Under the pieces are notes generated by a model. The model was not told where the DNA came from, did no database searches, and saw only the letters and a program-made list of their open reading frames with translations. This document shows, one piece after another, positions 18,494 through 25,372 of a DNA stretch of 64,000 nucleotides. The stretch's first letter is position 1. Each line of letters starts with the position of its first letter. The stretch spans positions 62,001 to 126,000 of the forward strand of contig CAJBEZ010000071.1 of assembly GCA_903952205.1 (NCBI GenBank). Direction: 5' to 3'. This DNA is from an uncultured Desulfomonile sp. (GTDB lineage Bacteria; Desulfobacterota; Desulfomonilia; Desulfomonilales; Desulfomonilaceae). The translations under genes were made by a program, and so were the position numbers.

Positions 18494-19717
18494 ATGTACG
18501 TAACCAGAACTCTTGAAAACTTCTTCCTGAAGGCCACTAAACAATTTCCGGTAATGCTGCTCACAGGCGCCAGACAAGTCGGGAAAACTACGTTTCTGCA
18601 ACATTTAAGGGAAGAGCGCAGAAAATATGTCACACTCGATGACCCATTGATCCTGAACCTGGCCAGGGAAGATCCAGCGCTCTTTCTGCAAAGATTCCAA
18701 CCGCCGGTTTTAATTGATGAGATCCAATATGCGCCGAATTTGCTGCCCTACATCAAGATGAGCGTTGACAATGACAGGCGGCCAGGAATGTTCTGGCTGA
18801 CAGGATCGCAACAATTTCACCTAATGAAGGGCGTGTCTGAATCGTTGGCCGGACGTGTCGGCGTCGTTGAACTTATGGGCTTATCCCGTTGGGAACTGAG
18901 CGGTAAAGGAGACATTTCCACACCGTTTATCCCCACTCCTGAAAATATCAGCCAGAGGGAACACTCAGCGGGGAGCCTCTCATTACAGGAGCTATACAAT
19001 ATTATCTGGCGTGGTTCCTTCCCTGCCGTAGCTCTGAACGATGAAGCGGATCGGGACCTATTCTACAGTTCTTATACCCAGACTTATCTTCAGCGGGATG
19101 TTCGGGACCTGGCGCAAGTCGGAGACGAACTGGCCTTTTTGCGTTTCCTACGCGCCGCTGCAGCCCGCTCGGCCCAACTTCTTAATATGGTAAACCTTTC
19201 ACGGGACGCCGATATCGCCCCAAACACGGCAAAGCGGTGGATCTCGATTTTGAGGGCGTCCGGGATAGCCTACTTGCTTGAACCGTACAGCGCGAATGTC
19301 ACAAAACGCCTTGTAAAGACTCCAAAGCTCTATTTCACTGATGCCGGCCTGTGCGCGTGGCTAACTGAATGGTCAAGTCCCAAAACACTGGAAGCCGGGG
19401 CCATGTCCGGGCCTATCCTTGAAACCTGGATCATGGGTGAGGTTCTCAAGAGTTGGCGCCACAGCGGCCGCCCGGCCCCTTTCTACTTTTACAGGGACAA
19501 AGATCAAAAGGAGATTGATCTGCTGATCAAGCAGGATGGGACAATATACCCTCTGGAGTTCAAAAAAACCGCATCCCCAAATAGACACGCTGTGAGGTAT
19601 TTCGGGGCTCTGGCAAAGCTTGACGCCCAGGTTGGGCCAGGGGGCCTCATTTGTCTTGTCAACCAACCACTCCCGTTGACTCCAACAACCTGGGCCATTC
19701 CCGCGGGTATAATTTAG
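18494..19717 (+). CDS. DUF4143-family ATP-binding protein (AAA + PDDEXK-like)
   Basis: A 407-residue protein with an N-terminal AAA ATPase domain (Walker A GARQVGKTT near residue 27, Walker B VLIDEIQ, sensor-like LTGSQQ), a middle winged-helix-like part (NMVNLSRDADIAPNTAKRW) and a C-terminal DUF4143 domain with a PDDEXK-type core (EIDLLIKQDG then PLEFKKT). I start at 18494 (MYVTRTLENFF) because the family begins this way and the longer ATG at 18458 lies inside the palindrome. Function of the family is unknown; such genes are often mobile and patchily distributed. It converges on rsmA with a 4-bp overlap. Confidence 0.85.
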   Translation: MYVTRTLENFFLKATKQFPVMLLTGARQVGKTTFLQHLREERRKYVTLDDPLILNLAREDPALFLQRFQPPVLIDEIQYAPNLLPYIKMSVDNDRRPGMFWLTGSQQFHLMKGVSESLAGRVGVVELMGLSRWELSGKGDISTPFIPTPENISQREHSAGSLSLQELYNIIWRGSFPAVALNDEADRDLFYSSYTQTYLQRDVRDLAQVGDELAFLRFLRAAAARSAQLLNMVNLSRDADIAPNTAKRWISILRASGIAYLLEPYSANVTKRLVKTPKLYFTDAGLCAWLTEWSSPKTLEAGAMSGPILETWIMGEVLKSWRHSGRPAPFYFYRDKDQKEIDLLIKQDGTIYPLEFKKTASPNRHAVRYFGALAKLDAQVGPGGLICLVNQPLPLTPTTWAIPAGII

Positions 19718-20583
19718 GCGCCAAGTCTCGACATAGTGTTTCCGAAGCTGACGAATTCTTCGGGGGAAAGTGTTTCAGCGCGTCGACCAAGATCAATGCC
19801 GGCAATCTCAGCGGCCTCGGCTATTTGATCAAAAGAAAGCTCGGGAGTGACCAGCGCCTTGAGCGCATTCCTCAGGGTCTTGCGTCTCGACGAAAAACCC
19901 GCCTTCACAAGTTTCGTAAGCAAGTTATGATCAGTCACATCATGCGGCGGGGGATCAGGAAAAACGATACGAATCAGGGTGGATGTGACTTCAGGCCGTG
20001 GATAAAAGGCCTCGGGGGGTATGTCGAACAGGGCGTTGGACCTGGCTCTGGCTGCCAACAGAACTGTAAGGGCGCCATAATCCTTTGTGCCGGGATTGGC
20101 GACAAAACGTTCCGCCACCTCTTTCTGCAGCATCACTACCGCCGATTCGAAGATAGAACTGTTTTCCTGGAAGATGAACACCAGCCTGCTCGAAAGGTTG
20201 TATGGAAGATTAGCCACTATTTTCAGTTTGCCGGATTGAGCCGCAAGCTCGTGAAAATCGAACTTCAGTACATCTTTATGAATCAGTTTTATGCGAGGAG
20301 AACGGGCGAAACGAGCTTCCAATTGCCTGAAAAAGCCGGCGTCAATTTCTATCGCCCAAACTATCGCGCCGCGACGGGCAAGACTCTTCGTCAAGGCGCC
20401 CAGACCCGCCCCTATTTCAACTATGCTGTCGCCCTCTTTGACTCCTGCGGCGTCGACAATCATCTCCAGATAAGACGTGTCTATAAGGAGGTTTTGTCCC
20501 ATCCATTTCTTGGGAGCGAGCCCATGAGAGCGAAACACGTCTCTGGGATGCGGACCATTACTTTTATTTACGGTTCGTGGCAT
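19714..20583 (-). CDS. rsmA: 16S rRNA (A1518/A1519) dimethyltransferase RsmA/KsgA
   Basis: A 289-residue SAM-dependent enzyme that dimethylates two adjacent adenosines in helix 45 of 16S rRNA, a late step of 30S assembly. Visible: HGLAPKKWMGQNLLID at the N-terminus (family QNFL-type motif), SAM-binding motif I EIGAGLGALT, the catalytic NLPYNLSS motif near residue 141, and a C-terminal helical domain with SSRRKTLRNALK. It starts 8 nt after the mnmE stop, so both are probably cotranscribed. The last 4 bp overlap the convergent ATPase gene. Confidence 0.95.
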   Translation of the reverse strand: MPRTVNKSNGPHPRDVFRSHGLAPKKWMGQNLLIDTSYLEMIVDAAGVKEGDSIVEIGAGLGALTKSLARRGAIVWAIEIDAGFFRQLEARFARSPRIKLIHKDVLKFDFHELAAQSGKLKIVANLPYNLSSRLVFIFQENSSIFESAVVMLQKEVAERFVANPGTKDYGALTVLLAARARSNALFDIPPEAFYPRPEVTSTLIRIVFPDPPPHDVTDHNLLTKLVKAGFSSRRKTLRNALKALVTPELSFDQIAEAAEIAGIDLGRRAETLSPEEFVSFGNTMSRLGA

Positions 20584-20591
20584 GGAATCTT

Positions 20592-21989
20592 TTACTTACC
20601 TACACAGAATCGTTCGAATATCCGGTCAAGCACCATTTCATCAATATTTTCTCCGGTTATCTCTCGCAAGTCCTTCAAAGCCAAAGTCAGTTCCAGCGAG
20701 AGTATTTCCGGGTCAGGAGGATGACCGGACCTGACAGCGCTTAGTATTACCGACACTTTTTGAGCGGCGGCCTCAACCAGCAATACGCCTCTCTGGTTCA
20801 GCCCGCATGAGGTGGAATAATCCGAAGACCGAAGTATTTCAGCGCCTGCCGAGCTTAAAGCGGCCTTTAACATCTCAAGGCCCTCGCCCGTGAGAGCGCT
20901 GACCTTTATGGGCGCCGGCCTTTCAGGCCAGGGAGGCGCCACTTCTCCTTTCGCCGTTGGAAGGTCAGTCTTGTTGTACACTGGAATTGTGAAAATGTCC
21001 CGGCATGAATCGTAAGCGGCCACGTCCTGATAATCAAGCGGTCGGCTCGAATCAACCAGCAGCAAAGCCACATCGGAACTTTCAAGCCATTGTCTGGTCC
21101 TGCGAATTCCTTCTTCTTCGATCGGTTCCGGGTTGTCCCTGAGACCAGCGGTGTCACAGATGATGAAAGTCATCCCGTCCACCACCGCCCTCTCCGAGAC
21201 GGCGTCACGTGTCGTGCCGGGGAAAGGCGTGGCTATCATGCGGTCGGCGCCAAGCAGCGCATTGAAAAGAGTCGATTTGCCAACGTTCGGCTTGCCTATA
21301 ATAGAGACCCTTACGCCTTCGCGTCTTAGTCTTCCGGACACGCTCGATTCGAGCAGAGATTGAAGCTTCTCCAGAACCCGCCCCACAGGCCCTTCCATCT
21401 GAGGCGTTTCCAGGTCAATGTCTTCGCTGAAGTCGATACCGACCTCTATTTCGGCTATTATATCAGTTAGATCATGGATTATTTCCTCGACATGGGACGA
21501 CATACGCCTGTCGAGACGCCCCCTAGCCTCTTCCAGAGCTGACGGCGTAGTGGCCATTATGAGATCTACTACCGCCTCTGCCTGGATCAGGTCCAGTTTT
21601 CCATTCAGAAACGCGCGCCTGGTGAATTCACCCCGTCTTGCCGGCGTGGCGCCACAGTAGATAATTGCCTTCAGCGCCGCATCAAGAATTACCGGGCTTC
21701 CGTGAAGACTTATTTCGACAACATCCTCGCCTGTGTATGAATTCGGCCCCCTCATGGCCACAGCCAGACCGTCGTCAATTTTCGTCCCATCAGCGGGATT
21801 TACAAAAATCCCATATACGGCCTTCCTGTCGGGAAATTTGGAGTCGGTTCGGCTCCTTGGGGTAAACACCTGATTAAGTATGGGGATTGCGCAGTCGCCG
21901 CTCATTCTTATGACACCCACACCTGCGTATCCAGGCGCGGTGGAAAGCGCGGCCACAGTATCAGAATATGATGGGAAGGAATCGGTCAT
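20592..21989 (-). CDS. mnmE: tRNA modification GTPase MnmE
   Basis: A 465-residue GTPase that acts with MnmG to form cmnm5U at the wobble position of several tRNAs. Domains: N-terminal tetrahydrofolate-binding domain (DTVAALSTAPGYAGVGVIRMSG), a helical domain, and an inserted G domain with G1 GKPNVGKSTLFN, TTRD, G3 DTAGLRD and G4 NKTD. The C-terminus ends CVGK, the conserved C-I/V-G-K motif whose Cys is needed for modification. rplY lies upstream but is separated by a strong terminator, so mnmE-rsmA is an independent unit. Confidence 0.97.
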   Translation of the reverse strand: MTDSFPSYSDTVAALSTAPGYAGVGVIRMSGDCAIPILNQVFTPRSRTDSKFPDRKAVYGIFVNPADGTKIDDGLAVAMRGPNSYTGEDVVEISLHGSPVILDAALKAIIYCGATPARRGEFTRRAFLNGKLDLIQAEAVVDLIMATTPSALEEARGRLDRRMSSHVEEIIHDLTDIIAEIEVGIDFSEDIDLETPQMEGPVGRVLEKLQSLLESSVSGRLRREGVRVSIIGKPNVGKSTLFNALLGADRMIATPFPGTTRDAVSERAVVDGMTFIICDTAGLRDNPEPIEEEGIRRTRQWLESSDVALLLVDSSRPLDYQDVAAYDSCRDIFTIPVYNKTDLPTAKGEVAPPWPERPAPIKVSALTGEGLEMLKAALSSAGAEILRSSDYSTSCGLNQRGVLLVEAAAQKVSVILSAVRSGHPPDPEILSLELTLALKDLREITGENIDEMVLDRIFERFCVGK

Positions 21990-22002
21990 AAATAATAAAA
22001 AA

Positions 22003-22039
22003 CCCGTGCGTTTCGAGTTTTAGGTTCGAATCACACGGG
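22003..22039 (-). terminator. Rho-independent terminator after rplY
   Basis: Reading leftward, CCCGTG plus TTCGA pairs with TCGAA plus CACGGG (one small internal bulge), immediately followed by TTTTTTATTATT. It lies 27 nt after the rplY stop and 13 nt before the mnmE start. Confidence 0.85.
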
Positions 22040-22065
22040 CGCCTCAATTGAATTGAGCAAACTGA

Positions 22066-22680
22066 TTACTTTGGGGTCTCTTCCGCGACTTCAGGCACGT
22101 CCACCGCTTCGTCCTTCTTTGGAGCTATGACGGTTGCCAATGCGATGCCAAGGTCCATAGCGGGTTTCGCTCCCGCCGGTAGAGTGACTTCACCAACATG
22201 AATGGAGTGTCCCCTTTCGAGATGGGAAACATCGACCACTATTTCGTCCGGGATTTCTCCCGGTAAACACAAAACACGAATGTCCCTGATGACTATCTGG
22301 AACATCCCGCCGTGTTCCAAGCCTAATGGCTTGCCGGTGAATTCGATTGGAACATCGACTTCGATAGGCTCATCCATGAAAACCTGAACAAAGTCGAGGT
22401 GAACAAGCGATCCATCGACCGGCCGGATTTGCCGTTCCTTGAGTAGCGCCAGAAGGGTAAGTTCTGTCCCGCCGTCCGCGCTTACCCGGAGGTCAAAGAG
22501 AGGGTTGCTGCCCGATTTCTCGACCGCCCTCTGAAATTCATGAATATTAACGATGAGATTCATAGGCTCAGTCTTCTTGCCGTAATAGATGGCCGGGGCC
22601 TTACCTGCGGCGCGCAATCTTCCGGCCGGGCCTTTGCCGGTTTCAAAACGTTGTTCAACGTTCAGAGTAACCTTGTTCAC
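22066..22680 (-). CDS. rplY: 50S ribosomal protein L25 (TL5/CTC type)
   Basis: A 204-residue long-form bL25 that binds 5S rRNA. The N-terminal L25 domain (about 1-92: VEQRFETGKGPAGRLRAAGKAPAIYYGK) is followed by the C-terminal TL5 beta domain (about 100-185, with HSIHVGEVTLPAGAK), as in Thermus TL5 and Bacillus Ctc; a short acidic tail follows. It lies 60 nt after prs and the pair is a common operon. A strong terminator is just downstream. Confidence 0.95.
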   Translation of the reverse strand: MNKVTLNVEQRFETGKGPAGRLRAAGKAPAIYYGKKTEPMNLIVNIHEFQRAVEKSGSNPLFDLRVSADGGTELTLLALLKERQIRPVDGSLVHLDFVQVFMDEPIEVDVPIEFTGKPLGLEHGGMFQIVIRDIRVLCLPGEIPDEIVVDVSHLERGHSIHVGEVTLPAGAKPAMDLGIALATVIAPKKDEAVDVPEVAEETPK

Positions 22681-22740
22681 TGTTCCTCCATTTGAAGATA
22701 ACCCGCGTGATTTCTAGTTTCACTCGGGATCCTCATTATT

Positions 22741-23685
22741 CTACAAAAAAAGTTCAGAGACGGAAACTTCTCTATGTATGCGACCTATCGCTTCCCCCAA
22801 CAGGGGGGCGATTGATTGCACGTTAAGTTTTGGACACTTCTCAAGCTTGGAATTTGCAGGGACAGTGTCAGTAACATACAGATTAGATATCGGCGAATCG
22901 TTGATGCGGTCCACCGCAGCGCCGGAGAGGACTGCATGCGTGCAGCAGGCCTCGATCTTGCGCGCTCCCTGTTCCTGCAGGGCAATCGCCGCCTTAACAA
23001 GCGTTCCGGCTGTGTCGACCATATCGTCCAGCACTATCACATCCTTACCGGAAACATCCCCAATAACGTTCATTACAGCGGACTCATTGGGTTTTGACCT
23101 GCGTTTGTCTATGATGGCCAGATTCGCTCCAAGCCTCTTGGCAAAGGACCTTGCCCTTTCCACTCCACCGGCGTCAGGAGAAACCACAACGCATTCATCG
23201 CTATTGTGGTCCTTCATGATCGCGTCGGCCATGATGGAACTTGCGTAAAGATGATCAACGGGAATATCAAAGAAGCCCTGGATCTGCCCGGCGTGCAGGT
23301 CAATGGTGAGAACGCGGTCCGCTCCCGCCGCCGTGATTATGTCCGCAACGAGTTTAGCTGTTATAGGGGCCCGCGAAGCGACTTTTCTGTCCTGACGGGC
23401 GTATCCGTAATAGGGCATGACAGCGGTGACCCTACTTGCCGAAGCCCTTTTCAGGGCGTCGACCATAACAAGCAATTCCATTATATTGTCGTTCACAGGA
23501 CTGCACGTTGACTGAACGACAAAGACATCCATGCCACGCACATTTTCCCGGAATTCCACCTGGGTCTCACCATCGCTGAAATGACCAACCTCGGCGTTTC
23601 CCAGGGGAATCCCCATGTATTTTGTGATTGACAGAGCCAGAGCAGGATTGGAATTGCCGGTAAATATTTTTAGACCTACTCTCAT
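22741..23685 (-). CDS. prs: Ribose-phosphate pyrophosphokinase
   Basis: A 314-residue class I PRPP synthetase that makes 5-phosphoribosyl-1-pyrophosphate from ribose 5-phosphate and ATP for nucleotide, histidine and NAD synthesis. Visible motifs: KIFTGNSNPALA at the N-terminus, the ATP-site FSDGETQVEF, the flexible-loop YARQDRK, DLHAGQIQGFF metal-binding region and the PRPP-binding loop DDMVDTAGT near residue 219. Length is typical. A near-consensus sigma70 promoter lies 43 nt upstream and rplY follows. Confidence 0.97.
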   Translation of the reverse strand: MRVGLKIFTGNSNPALALSITKYMGIPLGNAEVGHFSDGETQVEFRENVRGMDVFVVQSTCSPVNDNIMELLVMVDALKRASASRVTAVMPYYGYARQDRKVASRAPITAKLVADIITAAGADRVLTIDLHAGQIQGFFDIPVDHLYASSIMADAIMKDHNSDECVVVSPDAGGVERARSFAKRLGANLAIIDKRRSKPNESAVMNVIGDVSGKDVIVLDDMVDTAGTLVKAAIALQEQGARKIEACCTHAVLSGAAVDRINDSPISNLYVTDTVPANSKLEKCPKLNVQSIAPLLGEAIGRIHREVSVSELFL

Positions 23686-23727
23686 CCGCGGATCCTTCCA
23701 GCAAGGCAGGGGAATGTTAAAAAGAAA

Positions 23728-23756
23728 ATAATACGATTAGCGGTGTTTCGTGTCAA
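23728..23756 (-). promoter_or_regulatory. Sigma70 promoter of prs-rplY
   Basis: Reading leftward: TTGACA (23756-23751), exactly 17 nt, TATTAT (23733-23728). One mismatch in 12 to the consensus. It sits 43-71 nt before the prs ATG at 23685. Confidence 0.8.
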
Positions 23757-23849
23757 CATCAAATGGAATTTTGAACTGCGCCGGAAGGATTTTTCCAGGA
23801 ATTATCAACCAGGGGAAACACTCAAAAAGGCGTTTCCCACAGTAAAGGG

Positions 23850-23878
23850 TTCAAATAACGGTCAGTTCTTGATATAAT
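23850..23878 (+). promoter_or_regulatory. Possible sigma70 promoter of the small exported-protein gene
   Basis: TTCAAA (23850-23855), 17 nt, then a perfect TATAAT (23873-23878), 37 nt before the ATG at 23915. The -10 is good, the -35 matches four of six. Confidence 0.45.
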
Positions 23879-23914
23879 AAAGCGTTCCGTAAAAAAATTC
23901 CGGAGGATGATTAT

Positions 23915-24232
23915 ATGAAAGCACTGACCGTGTTTTTCTCGATTACTTTGTTTTGCTTATTCATGGCAGGCGCCGTATGCGCCGCCGACATTGAACTTAC
24001 CCTTCAAAAGCCGATCAAGCGAGTAACCAATTATAATGCCGAACACCAGTGCGTCATGGTCTGCAAAGCTCCGAAGCCCGCTCTGGAAGTCCTTGAAGAT
24101 GGACTCGCCTATGCGCTGGATGTGCCGTTTGCGCTGCTAAGCCCTATCACCAGCCCAATAGCGGCTGCGCTACTGGAAAAATACGATTCCGGCCCTGACA
24201 GGACTTACGACGGTAGAAAGGAGCGAAGGTAG
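23915..24232 (+). CDS. Small exported protein of unknown function
   Basis: A 105-residue protein with a clear signal peptide (MKALTVFFSITLFCLFMAG, cleavage near VCAA-D). The mature part of about 80 residues has two close cysteines (HQCVMVCK), a hydrophobic amphipathic segment (YALDVPFALLSPITSPIAAALL) and a charged C-terminus. CGGAGGA precedes the ATG at good spacing and a candidate promoter lies upstream, so it is very probably a real gene. I do not recognise a family. It converges on the lipoprotein gene 38 nt away. Confidence 0.75.
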   Translation: MKALTVFFSITLFCLFMAGAVCAADIELTLQKPIKRVTNYNAEHQCVMVCKAPKPALEVLEDGLAYALDVPFALLSPITSPIAAALLEKYDSGPDRTYDGRKERR

Positions 24233-24270
24233 AGATCATCACCGAATGAACCCGGTAAAGGCGTCGGCGA

Positions 24271-24822
24271 TTATTTTAGCACAAAACATTTTTCGTCGCC
24301 TACCTCGCCTTTCAGATGAAAATCGACCTGTTTCTTAGGTATTTCCTTCAGGTGGTACACGATCTCCCATTCTCTGGCCTTTCTGTTCCAGGAATACTGG
24401 TCGAGCGCTGTTTTCTTGCCCTTCTGAAGGTAGAGCATCAGGTACCAGCCGCCATATAACTTGGAATAGCAAATCTTCACATGAATCACGTTTTTCATGT
24501 GGCCGGCGAATTCCAGGGCGGCCTGGCTCACCTCTTCCTTTTCCACTGGATCTACCACCGATTCCGCGGCGCCCTTCAGGTCTCCGCCCGGTGGCTGCGT
24601 GTATTGCGGAAGTGGAGGAGGCGCGAGCAGCTTCTTGACATCCTCGTCGGTCGGTTTTTTGATCGCCTGATCCACCTTGGCCTGTTCCGAGGAGGTTTTG
24701 TCGGCCTCTTTACCTGGCGTGTCCTGCTGTGGTTTCGCGCTCTTAAGTGCGGAAACGCAGCCAATAACCGTCATTACAGCCACGCATGACAAAAATATCA
24801 ACCAACCTCTATAGGATTTCAT
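24271..24822 (-). CDS. Predicted lipoprotein of unknown function
   Basis: A 183-residue protein with a lipoprotein signal sequence: MKSYRGWLIFLSCVAVMTVIGC, lipobox VIGC with Cys22 as the acylated residue. A Pro/Lys/Gln-rich linker (about 28-90) follows, then a folded domain (about 92-183) that begins VEKEEVSQAALEFAG and contains KICYSKLYGGWYLMLYL, YSWNRKAREWEIVYHL and ends DEKCFVLK. The domain looks like a small alpha/beta fold that I cannot name. It is monocistronic by spacing. Localisation in the envelope is well supported; function unknown. Confidence 0.75.
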   Translation of the reverse strand: MKSYRGWLIFLSCVAVMTVIGCVSALKSAKPQQDTPGKEADKTSSEQAKVDQAIKKPTDEDVKKLLAPPPLPQYTQPPGGDLKGAAESVVDPVEKEEVSQAALEFAGHMKNVIHVKICYSKLYGGWYLMLYLQKGKKTALDQYSWNRKAREWEIVYHLKEIPKKQVDFHLKGEVGDEKCFVLK

Positions 24823-24900
24823 ATATCATTCCATTATCATTGATGTATCAATTATAGTAACTTAAAAGTAGTGTAATCATATCATGTTATACTATGTTTT

Positions 24901-25305
24901 TCAACCATTAGATCCTAATTTCTTCAACAGCTTTCTCCAGCCTACGGCGAGGAATATCGCCGCCTTGATGAACTTCGTGCCCATATCCCTTCCCGAAACA
25001 AGGTGGGCATGCAGGTGAAACACCACCTGTCCTCCACCACGGTTCACATTGATGAAAAAACGGTAACCGGTATCAGCGACGCCAAGGTCTCTGGCCAGCT
25101 TTTTGGCCACATCTCCGATATGCCCCAATATGGCGTCCCCGTCAGGGATGTCGTTCAGCGTTGGAACATGCTTCCTCGGAACTATAAGGATATGAATCGG
25201 AGACGCCGGATTCGCGTCCCAGAAGGCAACCACCATTTCATCTTCATATACGATGTTCGCCGGGACCTTGCCTTCAATTATTTTGCAGAATATGCAGCCG
25301 GACAT
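24901..25305 (-). CDS. HIT-family nucleotide-binding hydrolase (HinT-like)
   Basis: A 134-residue histidine-triad protein. CIFCKIIEGKVPANIVYEDE at the N-terminus contains the Cys-x-x-Cys zinc pair, NVNRGGGQ precedes the triad, and the active-site motif reads HLHAHL near residue 101, with His residues binding and cleaving nucleoside phosphoramidates. It is about 20 residues longer than E. coli HinT because of a basic C-terminal tail (FIKAAIFLAVGWRKLLKKLG). Housekeeping-like gene without an evident operon. Confidence 0.92.
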   Translation of the reverse strand: MSGCIFCKIIEGKVPANIVYEDEMVVAFWDANPASPIHILIVPRKHVPTLNDIPDGDAILGHIGDVAKKLARDLGVADTGYRFFINVNRGGGQVVFHLHAHLVSGRDMGTKFIKAAIFLAVGWRKLLKKLGSNG

Positions 25306-25372
25306 TTGAACACCCTCCGTTCAAGTGTGAGTCAGTGTCAGGCGTTGTAGACCGACACAGACCTTGTTGTTT

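Noticed and set aside
19651-20724. 357-codon plus-strand frame opposite rsmA
   Set aside because: Antisense to a conserved housekeeping gene and overlaps the ATPase end; no ribosome-binding site or motif.
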